A DNA stretch of 64,000 bases from Globisporangium splendens (lineage: Eukaryota; Oomycota; Peronosporomycetes; Pythiales; Pythiaceae): the NCBI GenBank assembly GCA_006386115.1, contig VFIW01000038.1, forward strand, positions 267,921 to 331,920, in the 5' to 3' direction. Of this stretch, positions 30,712 to 41,741 are shown one piece after another. Every line of letters begins with the position of its first letter. Within the stretch, counting starts at the first letter, position 1. The position numbers and the translations under genes are program-made. The notes below the pieces were generated by a model. That model had not been told where the DNA came from. It ran no database searches and saw only the letters and a list, made by a program, of their open reading frames with translations.

Positions 30712-30981
30712 TTAGAGCGGCTTGCCTGTCTTGATGCCAGCAGTAGGGGGATTCCTCTGTTTCGCTTGCGTCTTCGAGGCACTCTCTCTCCCCGCATTGG
30801 CAGTCCCCGGACGAACGACACGCGCCAAGGCTCTCTCGGCTGCACCAGCAGATGTTGAGTGATAGTCGTTCGTGCGCAGGCGCTGGAGCGATTGGACGGC
30901 TTTAGTAGCGCTTGTGGGGTGATTGACCAGCGCGCCAGCAATAAGAACTAGGGCAATCGTGAAGATGTTGCGCACTTGCAT
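30712..30981 (-). CDS. Small secreted protein, RXLR-like effector candidate
   Basis: 89 aa. Clear signal peptide (IFTIALVLIAGALVNHPTSA) directly followed by a short region with SLQRLRTND about 32-38 residues from the start and AAERAL about 12 residues later. Position and spacing resemble the RXLR...EER leader of oomycete host-targeted proteins, here as a QRLR variant. The remaining roughly 35 residues are basic and lack a recognisable WY fold, so it is short for the family. An exact Inr/FPR core promoter 60-80 bp upstream (31059-31041) supports a real transcript. Other possibility: an unrelated small secreted peptide; effector status is a sequence-pattern call only. Confidence 0.6.
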   Translation of the reverse strand: MQVRNIFTIALVLIAGALVNHPTSATKAVQSLQRLRTNDYHSTSAGAAERALARVVRPGTANAGRESASKTQAKQRNPPTAGIKTGKPL

Positions 30982-31891
30982 TGTTGAGAGCTATGGGGCG
31001 AACGGGGGCTGGGAAGACGGACTTGATGTGCTGCAAACGCGGCAAATTGGCGAATGAGGAAGACTCGATTCTCTATGAATGTGCGATTCACTGGAGGCGG
31101 CAGTGGGGGCAATGCGATCTTTTTCGTATCAGACGCACCGTGTGTGTACAGTTTGTTGCAAAGAAGACAAAGTCGGCACAAATCACATGCTCGCGCGTCG
31201 AAATTTGCAGCAAAAGGTGCCTTTCTTGCAACGAAAGCAGATGGCGGTTCAAATCCGTCTCATTAAGACCCCTTCATCATTGCACGAATGTGAGCGATTT
31301 CGATGTTGCATGTATTGATTCAGACCATAAAATAGTATGGAAGGATTTCATACCCTATAACTTCGTATACATTGACCAAACATCCATGTCAATTAGCTCC
31401 AACAGCATGCCTGGGCACAACAAAGGGATGCATCAAAGGAGTCACACCAACAAATCTGAATGACTTTCGCGATCACCTTGCGTCATCTCCAGGCACGAGG
31501 ATGGATTCACTGACCATGTGTACACCTAGAGAGAATAGATGAGCGATGACGCTGTGCGTGTTGGTATACGAACGAACCTCAATCATAAACAGCCAGCTTG
31601 TTGAGAAAGTGCACGTGGCATATCAGCTGTGGCTGTAGCTCTTCGCGAGAGCATCGGACAAAGACAAAGGGAAATGCACAGCGAAGAAAAAAAGAAAGTA
31701 AAAGCTACATGTATACGGCGTACGTCGTGTTGCTCACGATAAGGCAAGTTGGAATACACACGTGTCCTTTTCCATCCCACAGCTGACTGACTGGTTCAGC
31801 TTGTTGTCTGTCCATCATCATGGAGGGAACGCAGGATACGGCACACTGGGGGTTCTGTGTGCACTATTTGATCGCTGCTTGGCAGACTGGT
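30982..31891. other. Intergenic, no gene seen
   Basis: Upstream of the small secreted-protein gene and downstream of TPR/Mlp. It holds the core promoter at 31041-31059 and an isolated tRNA-like B-box (GGTTCAAATCC at about 31244) without a foldable tRNA. Confidence 0.45.
31041..31059 (-). promoter_or_regulatory. Oomycete Inr/FPR core promoter
   Basis: On the minus strand CCTCATTCGCCAATTTGCC matches the initiator/FPR pattern exactly, about 60 bp from the ATG at 30981. Confidence 0.75.
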
Positions 31892-34800
31892 TTACTCTGG
31901 TTGCGTCGGTGGTGTCGATGGGACATCCGCCTCGCCTGCAGCATTGTTGCCCTCGTTGCCGTCTTGCTTTGTCTCTTCTTGTTGAGCTGCATTGTCGGCG
32001 TTGCTTTCGGTGCCTTCGCCAGTTCTCGCGATCTTTTGTGGAGTGTCGACATCGATGCTGCCACTTGCTGGACGCTTGGCGAGCAGGTTCCCACTCGCTG
32101 GGCCAAGAGGTGGCGTCAATGGTGGAGGAGCCGTACCAGCTTGAGCTGCGAACCGCGCGAGTCGCTGGCTGCGACGTTGCGCTTCGGATTCCACTGGTGC
32201 AGCACTCGCCGCTGCATCTGGTGGCACTGGAGCCGACGACGTCACTGATGTAACCGTGGTGGTCACACTCGAAGTCGATCCTGCTGCAGAAATCGTAGGC
32301 ACTGGAATACCAACAGGAGTTGGCGATGCTGGAATTGGAAGCGTGATCCCAGGCTTGCCGAACACTAAACCGCTCGCGCCACCGGATCCGAAAGCGCCAA
32401 ATGCTCCGGTTGGAGGCGACAGCTTCAAGAACGGACCACTGCTTGCGAGTTGCGCCTGCGTAAGTAAGTCATAAACGAGCACAGCGTGAGTACAAAACAG
32501 TTGGACCAAACTACTTAGTCACCAATGTGACCGACATACCTTGAGTGCGTCTTCCTCGGACGTCGCTGAGGCGGTAGCAGGCTTTGGAGGCAGCTTCACT
32601 GGCGTCGTGCTCGCATTCAACACCAATTTCGATGGCGTGCCCACGAGTCCGCTGCTTGCTGCTGCGGTCGTTGGTTTCGCGAGGTTCGCGGCCTGCTTCT
32701 TCATCGACTGAAGTGCAAATAATCGCAACTTGTCTTCGGCCGATGGCGCCGTCACGTTTCCAGCGGGAGTCACTGCAGTCGTCGTTTCCTTTGTCTCAAT
32801 TGGTTTCGTGGTGCTTGAATCAGCTGCGCTGGTGGACGCTGAGGTCGTAGTAGATGTGGTGGGTGTGGTCGTGGTCGTAATAGAACTCTGAGATACTGTG
32901 CTCGATGTATTGGAAGTCACCACCTTGAATGTGGCAAAGCTAGCTCCACTGGTCGAAGCCGCACTGCTCGTAGCTGGGACAACTGGAGCCACAGTCGTTG
33001 ATGCACTGGAGACAACGGTGCTAACCACGGGCTTTGCCGTCTCCGCAACTGCTGGTGGAGCTGCAGGAGCATTCACGACTGGTTTACTACTTGCGGTAAC
33101 AGAAGTCACAGGGAGAGGTGGTGCTGGAGTGGGTGGAAGCGGTGGTTGAAAAGTCGAAACTACCTTTGGTGCAGTAGTAGTGACAACTGCTGGTGCACTC
33201 GTAGTTGGCGCGGACGTCGCTTCAGTAGTAGATGGTGTAGCTTCCTCTACCTTCGTACCCTGTGGCTCAGCAGGTGCAGTTGGAATTGGCGATGGCGACG
33301 GCGACGGCGACAGGGATGGAGCTGCGGCTTGACCCTTCAACTCGGTGTTCTCCTTCTTCAGCGACTTCAATCCCGTCATCAAGCGCGAGTTGAAGTCCTT
33401 CAACTGTGTGTTCTTCTTTTGCTCAGCTTCTAGTCGGTCTTTCCAGTCTTGGCGTTCTTTCTCGAATTGCGCAGTCACAGTCGCCGCAGCTTCTCCTGAA
33501 TCTTGCTTGGATGACTCGACGGCTGCGACTCTAGCTTCCAGTGACAACTTCGTGTTTTCCAACACCTTGACCTTCGTCTCGAGCTCGGTCACGACGTTGC
33601 TCTTATCGTCTGCCTCCTTCGTTTTATCAGCAAGCTGTTTGCTGAACGTTTCGGCCTTGGTCTTCCACGTTTTTGCGAAGCCCTTGATTCGGTCGTATTG
33701 CTTCTTCCAGTTTTCGACCTTTGTCTTCTCTTCCTCCAACAGCTTACCTTCACTTGAACGCAAAGTGTCGAGCTCGCTTTGCAATGTTGTCTGGTTGGCC
33801 TTGAGCTCCGCCACTTCCTTCGCGAGCGCTTCTTTCTCCGATACCACCTTGTCGTGCTCCGCGGGGTCAACCTGCTGGTACTTCTCGACCAACTGTTCCA
33901 CGCGTTGCTTCCAGCGCTTGTTAGCATCGTTGAGTGTCACAATTTCTTGTTTCAGGGACGCAACCAGCGTTTTCAGCGACGCTTCGGAGTTTCGAAGAGG
34001 AGTAAGTTGATCTTCCAGAGCCTTCACCTTTGCTTCTTCTTCCTTGAGTTTCACCAGGTACTTTTGGCTTTCATCGCGCAAAGTAGCATTGCTTTCGCGA
34101 AGAAGGCTGAGTTGCTCCAACTGCGCCACACGCTTGGCGGCTTCAGAAGGAGCATTGCTAGTAGTCTCGCTGCCGCCTTGTTTGTCACCATTCGAGGACA
34201 CTGTCTTGATTTCGTCACGAAGACGCTCGACAGTGGACTCCAGGCTGAGCACTTGAGCACGGTAGCGTTGGGTTTCTTGTTGCGCGAGGTCCAACTTGGA
34301 GACCGAGATCTCGCTTTCGCGACGCAAGAACGCAATGACGCTACGCAGATCATCCACCTCCTTATTGTGTTGGACATTGGTCGCACCATCGCCATCAGTC
34401 TTCCCTTCTTCACCTGTTTCTTGGCGTTTCTCAATAGCGTTCTTCATGAGTTCTTGCTCATGAGCGCGGCGAACTTGAGAAGCAGCACGCTCCAACTGCG
34501 AGTGCAACAACTTGTTCTGTTGCGACAACACATCCTTTGCCTCTGTAACCTCTTGCAATTCTTTCCGCAAGTTCTCGAGGTGCTCATGCGCTTCTTGGTC
34601 GACATTTGCCACCTTGGCCTTCAAATCTAGCACTTCTCCGAACAACTCTTGCTTTTTGTTTTGCAACTCTTCGATATGCTTTCGAGACGCAGCCGCCTTG
34701 GACACCTCCGCAGCGTGCAATTGCAATTCGCGCTCATAGTTTTCTTGAGCGCTCGACAAATCCTTTTTCAACAAAGCAATCTCGTCACGGAGAGCTGCAA

Positions 34801-37800
34801 TTTCCTGTTGGGAGCCCTCAGCTTGGATCAGTGCCAAGCTCTGCTTTTCGAGCGCTTGGTTCAGGCTCACCTTGTGCGACTCTTCGATGTTGTCGATAGT
34901 ATCGCGCAGCTTGTTCAGCTCCAGCACCTGCTCTTTCACCATGGCACGAGATTTCGTCAACTCTTCTTGGAAATGATCGCGTTCCTTTTCAAGACCTTGC
35001 AACTTGACTTCTTGACTCTCCTTCCACTTTTCGCTGGCAGCTGAAAGCTCATTGAGACTCTTTTCGTTTGCTTCAGCAATAGCCTTGTAGCGTGCCACGT
35101 TCTCCGTCAGTGATTTCCGAAGTGCAAGAGAAGACTGCACTTCGCGCTGCGCATCACGAAGCTGAACTTCCAGAGCCGCAACACGTTCAGCCGCTGCTGC
35201 ACTCGCACCCTTGCGCAACTGCTCGCGCAAATGCGTGACTTCCTTCTCCAATAGTGTGGACTTGCTATCTGCTGCTGATTTCTGTTCTTCCAGTCGCACA
35301 AGCTTCTCGTTTTGCTCCACTTGAGTCTTTTTCACCTTCTCCAGCTCAGTCAGCGCTGCCTTCTTTTCTTGTTCAGCAGCCAAGAGGTTAGCACCAGCAA
35401 TAGCTTCTCTTTCTTCGTTCTTGGCATATGAGTCATGCAATCTGCTTTCCAGTCCCTCGACCTTTTGAACAAGCGTCTCCGCTTCACGGCGGTCACGTTC
35501 TTCGCGCACAGATTCCATTCGGCGCGTGGATTCCATAAGTTTCAAGAGATTGGTGTTGTCAAGACGCACGGACGTGAGCTCCTGCTGCAGCTTCGTTTCG
35601 TTCTTCTTCAGATATTCCGCTTCACGCGCAGCAGATTCCTTTTCAATTCCGAGACTGTGCGCTCTCGACACGGCTGCTTCCAACTTTGCGTCCGAGTCCG
35701 ACAGCAACTGCTGGTGCTGCAACAACAAAGAGCTGAGCTGTTCGGTCTTAGACCGAAGTCGCACGAGTTCATCTTCGACGTCCTGTCGACGAGCTTCAGA
35801 CGCTTCGTATCGTTCTTTGTTGCACTTTGCCTCCACCTGCGCTTGCATCTGGGCGAGTTTGGCTTGCGACAGTTCACCACGAACTTGATCGAGCGACGCT
35901 TGAATGATCTTCGCATTTGCTTGCTTTTCTTTCTTGTAATCGTCGAATTCCGCTTGCAGTTCACGCACGGCTCGTGACTCCGTAACATCAAATGATGTGC
36001 GACGAGTGGATGCCGAACGAGCAGACGCCGCCGGCTCGTGCGAGGAGGTAGCATGGCCTGAACCAGCATTACTGGCATTGGGCTCCAAGAATTTGTTGTC
36101 CGACTGGGCTAACAGAACGCGGTACATGTCGCGCTGCTTCACAATCGCAGCAATCATCTGACGCTCTTGCTCGCGTTCTGCTCGCAGTTCTTGGATTTCC
36201 TTTCTCGCTTGCGAGAGCCGACCACTGATATCCAGACGATCGCCTTCGTCATCAGATTCGCCAGAGACAATCAAGTGGGCCGAGGCATTGGACGACGTCG
36301 AAGACTCATACTCGGAACCTAGAAGAGTCGCATGCTCCTTCTGCTTGTTGATCTCCGAGAGCTCTCTGACCACGGTGAGTAATTGCTGGTTGCGAGCTTG
36401 GAGCTCTTCAACATTCTTGAACACCACCAAATTCTCAGACACAACGTCACCTGGAATACGCTCAGCGCGATTTTCCTGGGAACGGAATAGCAAATGCTGC
36501 ACTTGACGGGAAAGGTCGTCCACAGTCTGAGACAGCGACTCGCACTTCTTCTCGAATGCATGCTTCTCCTTCCACGCGTGCTCTTCTTTGTTTTTACTCT
36601 TGGCGAGCTCTTGCATGCAAACTTCAAGACGTTCGCTCATCTGCGTATGGCTAGCAACGGCACGTTCGTGGTCGAGACGAAGCCCCATGATGATGGGCGC
36701 TTTTTCTTGAACCTCCTTGACAATACGATCCATGTAAAGCTGGAGTCTTTCCTTCTCGGTTCGTTCCTCACGCAAAGTTTCCTCCAATTCGACAATGTGG
36801 TCGTACATTTGCTTCGGCGAAAGCCCGTGAGCCGCAAGATGTGCTTCCCCGGCAGCAGACGACAAATCGGCGACCGCAGACGCTGTTTGCAACGAGAAAA
36901 TCTTCTTCTTCTCCAGCTCTTCGATCTTCGCATTCGCCTCCTTCAATTTCTGATCCAAAGCAGCGATTGTCTTCTCTGAGGCTTCAGTTTGCTCTTGGAA
37001 AAGGTGCTCCACTTGTGCCTTCGTTCGTTCCGTTTCGAGGGCAAGCGCTTCATCGGATTCCGCTAGAGATGTGCGAAGCGAATCGCAGAGCTCCTGCAGC
37101 TCCGTGACGCGCGCATTCGCATCGCTCGCAGATTCTTTGTACAACTCGGCAAGACGGCGCTGGGCGCTCAATTCATTCTGGAACCGTTCTTCATCATGTA
37201 CCTTCGCAGCTTGGATCTCTTTGACCTGCTCCTTCGACTGGATCAATGACGACTCAAGCTTCTTGCTGACCTGTCGTGCATTCTCCAACTGGCGCTTCGT
37301 CGACGTGATCTCCTCCGTGTACTTCATCTTAAGCTCTTCATACTCGTGGGTTTGCTTACTCAACGATTGACGGAGCTCCTGCGTGAACTTCGTTTTCTCT
37401 CCGACTTGACTCTCGAGCCACTGCGTGTGCTGTTTGGAGTTCTCGATCTCAGTCTGCAAGCGCGCGATGCTGTGTCGCAGCGGATCGACTTGAGCTTCCT
37501 GCTCGCCCGCACGCTGCAGCGCCTCCATTTCGCGTCGCTGGGATTCCACGAGCTGCTTTGTCTGCTCTTTCACCGTCGCTACGCAAGGAAATATTACAAA
37601 CCCCCAGAACAACGGTTAGCATAAGATGCTCCTACAAACTCGCTAGCTCTTCCGCACTATACCTTGCAGCGTTTCGATCTCCAGCAAGCGGCGTTCCGCT
37701 AGCGACTGCGCCGTTTTCAGCTGGAAACCAAGCTGCTCCTTCTCGCTCGTGACTTTCATCAGCGTCTCCTTCGCGTGCACCAGCTCGGTCTCTCGCTCGC

Positions 37801-38237
37801 TCGCAAGCGCCTGCACGCGCTTCAGCTCCGCCACTACATAAAACATAATACGCGCGTACATAGAATAAGTCAGTAGATGGACCAAGTCGCCACACTAGGC
37901 ACACAATAGAAAAACGCACCCGCTTCATGCTTTTCCGTCGCGATCGCCTGCTTCTCCGTCTCGCACACCGTGAACTCGCTCTTCAGCTCGATGTACTTTT
38001 GCTCCAACTCATGAAACAATTGCTCTAATAAGGCGATCACCACATACAAAATATCCGCATTGCGTTAGAAAAAAGATCACGCAGAAAGAAAGCGAGTAAT
38101 ATAGAGACACAAGCGCATAGAGAGACACAGCGACGCAGCGCACAACGCGCTCTGTCGTCTACACACAGACAGTACGCACCCTGGTTGATGCTCGTGGCGA
38201 CGGCGTCGGCCGCGGCGCGCGCATCAGGACCCGCCAT
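31892..38237 (-). CDS. TPR: Nuclear pore basket protein TPR/Mlp
   Basis: Five exons on the minus strand: 38237-38180, 38024-37920, 37833-37663, 37578-32540, 32455-31892; all junctions GT-AG, spliced frame 5937 nt, 1978 aa (human TPR about 2360, yeast Mlp1 about 1875). Almost 1500 residues of heptad-rich coiled coil are followed by a low-complexity Pro/Thr/Ser/Ala tail with GAFGAFGSG-type FG elements and a basic KRPASGS..DTPQKIAR stretch suitable as a nuclear localisation signal. Diagnostic family segments are present: YERELQLHAAEVSKA and FLRRESEISVSKLDLAQQE, which correspond to the conserved TPR/MLP1 block. The protein should form the filaments of the nuclear basket and act in mRNA export and chromatin tethering. 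The first three coding exons are short, the fourth is 5 kb. Confidence 0.9.
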
Positions 38238-38639
38238 CGCACCTTTGCTGCTTCGCTTTAGCCACCAACTGGGGGAACAACAGCTCGCCCCCTCCTTTCT
38301 GTGAGAATGAATAGGTTGAACCCGAACGGGTTCGAAGGGTTATACATAGATAAAGAGTTGAAGAGGTGTAAATAGTGTGGGCAACATGATGCTAGTGCAG
38401 ATAGAGTGGTCCACAAATTGTGTGACAGAGAGTTTCACTCAATTTGTGGCTCAACTGCTTCAACCACACTCGGAGCTGTCAAGTGAGCATTTCGACGGTT
38501 TTCAATCAAACATCCACGTGATATTGTCTTTGTTTAAGCTCAATGCATTCGTCTAACATGATCAGAGGCGGAGAAGAAAACAATCGACAAGCATAGCAGT
38601 CGTTTCGACGACGTGAGAAAGCGCCTCAGTCTCTTGGAG
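38238..38639. other. Intergenic between TPR/Mlp and ABCG A
   Basis: Upstream of TPR and downstream of the first ABCG gene. Contains CTATTCATTCTCACAG (minus strand, about 38305-38320), a weak initiator candidate for TPR. No gene seen. Confidence 0.45.
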
Positions 38640-40601
38640 TTATGTGGTCTTTCTCAAGCTCAGCCACAACCCAAAGAAGCCAATGGCGCGGAAGCCAACG
38701 TTGATCGCCAGGAGAATCACTGCATCGGTGACCCACGTCCGCTCGATCATGCTGAAATTCTGGAGCACTTGCGTCCCATTGAGAGCCACACAGTTCTCAA
38801 TCGCTTCGTTGCAGGGAATGCTCGCGATCTCCTTCCAGTAGATCTTCATCATCGCTTCGAAGCCGTACTTGATCGGAGAGATGTACTGAATCCACACAAA
38901 GCACACTGGCACGTCGTCAGAGTTCAAGAACAATCCACCGAAGATCAGCAGCGGCAAGATGACCACGACGCCAATGACTGGCGCAAGGTCAACGCGACGA
39001 CAGAGACACGACACCATGTACCCGATGCCGACAGCGCAGCAGTTGACGAGAATCATGATCAGCTGCATCTGGAAATACACGTTGAAGCCATGCCCAATGC
39101 CGACGAGAAAGTACACGGGTACGAAGAACACAATGGGCAAGAGAATTTGCATCGGTAGTTCGCTGAGGTTCTTGGAAAAGTACCACGAGATGTGGTGACA
39201 AAGTCCCGCACGGTATTCACGGATGACAATGGGCAGCTCCATGGGCACGGAGATGAACGTCGGATTCGCAGAACTGAACGTTTGATTCACGACAATGAAG
39301 AAAAATGCGCCGGCAAAGTTCTGGATGCCATTCTGGTTGAGATCCAATTGAAGGTAGATGAGTCCAACCACAAGCGAGATGAACACCGTCGACCCAAACG
39401 CAGCCCCAAAGCCGACCTTGTCACGAAGGAAACTCGTCGTATTACGCCTCGTAAGTACACCAATTTGCCCAAGCATGCGCAACCGCGAGTCTTCATAATT
39501 GCCATCACCGTCGTTAAACACCACTTCGAAGCTCGCCGAGTCAACGTTCGACTCCGTAATCTCATGACGACGAGATCTCCACGCCTCCTTCAGACCTTCC
39601 ACACGAACCACACCTGCTTCATCAGTCGCCTTGTCCATCACCACCAACTGACGCATAAAGTAGTCCGTCGGGTTCAGGTACGGAGGACACTGGTACCCCA
39701 ACGAAGCAAAGTACTGCACCGACTCGGAACCCTTGCCGTGGTACACCGTGGCGCCATCCGAGAGCAAATACAGCTGGTCGAACAGCGCAAACAGCTCGGA
39801 CGATGGCTGGTGGATCGTGGCGATCACGGTTCTGCCGTCGCGCGCGATCTGCTGCAGCTGCGCCACCACGGTCTCCGCCATGAAACTATCGAGACCCGAC
39901 GTCGGCTCGTCCACGAACAAGATCGACGGGTTGGTGAGGATCTCCGCCGCGAACGACAGACGCTTGCGCTCGCCACCCGAGATGCCTCGCAGCGTCGGAC
40001 CGCCGATCAGAGTATCGCGACACTTCATCAACCCGAGCTCTTCCATCACGGTGTCCACGCGGTCGAGATACTGCTCTTCCGTGAATGTGGCTCCCATCCG
40101 AAGTCGCGCCTGGAACACCAAGTGTTCGCGCACCGTGATGGTCTGGTAGAACAGGTCGTCTTGCATGACGTACGACGCGAGGCGCTTCATCTTCTTGGAC
40201 CACGGTTGACCGTTCACGGTGATGCTTCCTTCGATGTCCTTGTTGCGTCCCGAGATACAGTCGAGTAGCGAGCTCTTGCCGGCACCCGAGGGTCCCATGA
40301 TGACGAGGAGTTCACCTGGTTTCGCGTATCCGTTGACGTCGTTCAGGATGACTTTCTCTTGCATGTCCTTGGTTTTTTCGTTCTTGACGTTGACCTTGAG
40401 TGAGAGGTTCTTCCACTCGAGCGTGAACTTTGGTGCGTCGTGCAGGTACTTGGCACCGCTGGTCTTTGGCGTCTCGATGTGCACGAAGTGGTGCTGTGCC
40501 GACGGCGAGGCTACTTCGTGTTCCTTTGGCTGGTGGCGTTGAGTGATCATGCTCGTGGCGTCGCAACGCGGAATTGCGCTTGGTGTAGTGGTGGATGCCA
40601 T
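38640..40601 (-). CDS. ABCG (WHITE-type) half-transporter A
   Basis: 653 aa: one ATPase domain followed by one six-helix membrane domain, the half-transporter layout of ABCG, which must dimerise. Walker A GPSGAGKS (103-110), signature ISGGE (207-211), Walker B ILFVDEP (227-233) with the ABCG-typical TSGLDS, and switch His264 in TIHQPSS. Membrane helices start near residue 390. Substrate unknown; family members export lipids, sterols and xenobiotics. It is head to head with gene B, and the two share 1741 bp in inverted orientation, differing only in the N-terminal about 35 and C-terminal about 45 residues. Its promoter has an exact Inr/FPR (40660-40642 minus) and a CCAAT box near 40790. Confidence 0.93.
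   Translation of the reverse strand: MASTTTPSAIPRCDATSMITQRHQPKEHEVASPSAQHHFVHIETPKTSGAKYLHDAPKFTLEWKNLSLKVNVKNEKTKDMQEKVILNDVNGYAKPGELLVIMGPSGAGKSSLLDCISGRNKDIEGSITVNGQPWSKKMKRLASYVMQDDLFYQTITVREHLVFQARLRMGATFTEEQYLDRVDTVMEELGLMKCRDTLIGGPTLRGISGGERKRLSFAAEILTNPSILFVDEPTSGLDSFMAETVVAQLQQIARDGRTVIATIHQPSSELFALFDQLYLLSDGATVYHGKGSESVQYFASLGYQCPPYLNPTDYFMRQLVVMDKATDEAGVVRVEGLKEAWRSRRHEITESNVDSASFEVVFNDGDGNYEDSRLRMLGQIGVLTRRNTTSFLRDKVGFGAAFGSTVFISLVVGLIYLQLDLNQNGIQNFAGAFFFIVVNQTFSSANPTFISVPMELPIVIREYRAGLCHHISWYFSKNLSELPMQILLPIVFFVPVYFLVGIGHGFNVYFQMQLIMILVNCCAVGIGYMVSCLCRRVDLAPVIGVVVILPLLIFGGLFLNSDDVPVCFVWIQYISPIKYGFEAMMKIYWKEIASIPCNEAIENCVALNGTQVLQNFSMIERTWVTDAVILLAINVGFRAIGFFGLWLSLRKTT
38756..40496 (+). 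repeat. Left arm of ABCG A/B inverted repeat (1741 bp)
   Basis: Reverse complement of 41805-43545 (coordinate sum 82301). Translations on both strands mirror each other with no difference noticed. Boundaries fall inside the two coding regions: the inner end just before the HHFVHIE motif, the outer end just after QVLQN. Confidence 0.9.
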
Positions 40602-40641
40602 CGTGAACGTTGTTGGTACTTGAGTCAGCTTGGTGGATGCA

Positions 40642-40660
40642 GAGCAAATTGGAGAATGAG
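40642..40660 (-). promoter_or_regulatory. Oomycete Inr/FPR core promoter of ABCG A
   Basis: CTCATTCTCCAATTTGCTC on the minus strand, about 40-60 bp before the ATG; exact match to the pattern. Confidence 0.8.
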
Positions 40661-41677
40661 AGAGCGAGTGGAGCTGGCAAAACAGGCTTTCTGTTGCATG
40701 CTCGGAACTGCAGCATCATGTGGTTCGTGGACCCTTCCACATTCAAATCTGTCACTTTACTGGTCGTTGCACCTGCTCGAACCAATCAGAGCTCTCGAAG
40801 TTGGAAACAATCCGAGGCGGAGACGAGCTATGATTGTTCCCACACGACCATCACTCAGTGCAACCTGCCTGCATCTGTTTCAAGGACGACCACACCAGCG
40901 ATGGTCCTAGTGTCCTATTATATAGTGTGCTCGGTCGAAAGCGAACAAGACATCTTGGCTCGATTACAAGAGCGAATTCACGAAACACATGAATCTCATC
41001 GCACGGTGAGGCAGAAGATGCATATCATGCAGCCACCACATCCCACGGAATAGATAACGGCGCACGTCGTTCCATACAAATTGCCCGATAAGGTGAAATT
41101 CTGTCCGACCGAAACCAATTCCAACTTGAATACTGCGACCCATATCCATGGCTGGTCGTCAGCCATGTTGTTGAACTCGCGGCAGTGTCGTGACCAAGAC
41201 CGTACCCCAATACACTGAGATGATGGCCCTACCATCACGCAGTTGCTTTAAGATCTCCTACGCATGAAAGGCCAACCCGTCCGTCAAGATCTCACAGGTT
41301 AGGATCCGCGTGCTCTTTCTAGTTGTCCAATGCAATAACACAAAACTCATTTCAGACTCGTGTGGTTGCAGCTTTGATGGCAAAGCGTGCCACCCTTATA
41401 AGTAAACCTATGGTTCACTGATCTTGTTCAGTAATGCAGTGATGAGTGTACTATGCAAGCTGTTTAAATTTACACTGACCTGCTTGTGCGATTCAATAAG
41501 TATTGATAGCTTGTACTGTACTAGGTTGACATGTCGCATACGGATTGCTCCGACACTGACCAAGACAATCACTCCCAATGCCGCCATCTGATTGGCTACT
41601 GGCGGATCCGTTGACAACTTGCTTCAGACTCGGAGTTGTGGAACAAATGCACCACGACAACTCGCACATCGACCTCA

Positions 41678-41696
41678 TTCATTCCTCAATTTCGCC
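41678..41696 (+). promoter_or_regulatory. Oomycete Inr/FPR core promoter of ABCG B
   Basis: TTCATTCCTCAATTTCGCC, about 46-64 bp before the ATG at 41742. Confidence 0.75.
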
Positions 41697-41741
41697 AGCA
41701 GCAACCAAGCCTACTCGACAACACGATCATAGAGCCGAACA

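Larger units (their letters stand above)
40602..41741. promoter_or_regulatory. Divergent promoter region of ABCG A and B
   Basis: 1.14 kb between the two start codons. Near A: CCAATCAGAGC (about 40790). Near B: ATCTGATTGGCTAC (about 41586), an inverted CCAAT box also found before D and E. The middle has no gene. Confidence 0.55.

Noticed and set aside
31192..31270. tRNA-like B-box GGTTCAAATCC with a possible T-arm (GGCGG/CCGTC)
   Set aside because: No matching acceptor stem, D-arm or anticodon arm could be folded upstream; an isolated B-box in 64 kb can occur by chance.
39192..40268. 358-codon frame antisense to ABCG A (and the same opposite B, C, D, E)
   Set aside because: Lies wholly opposite the conserved ATPase and membrane coding sequence, contains no known motif and recurs only because the sense genes are copies.
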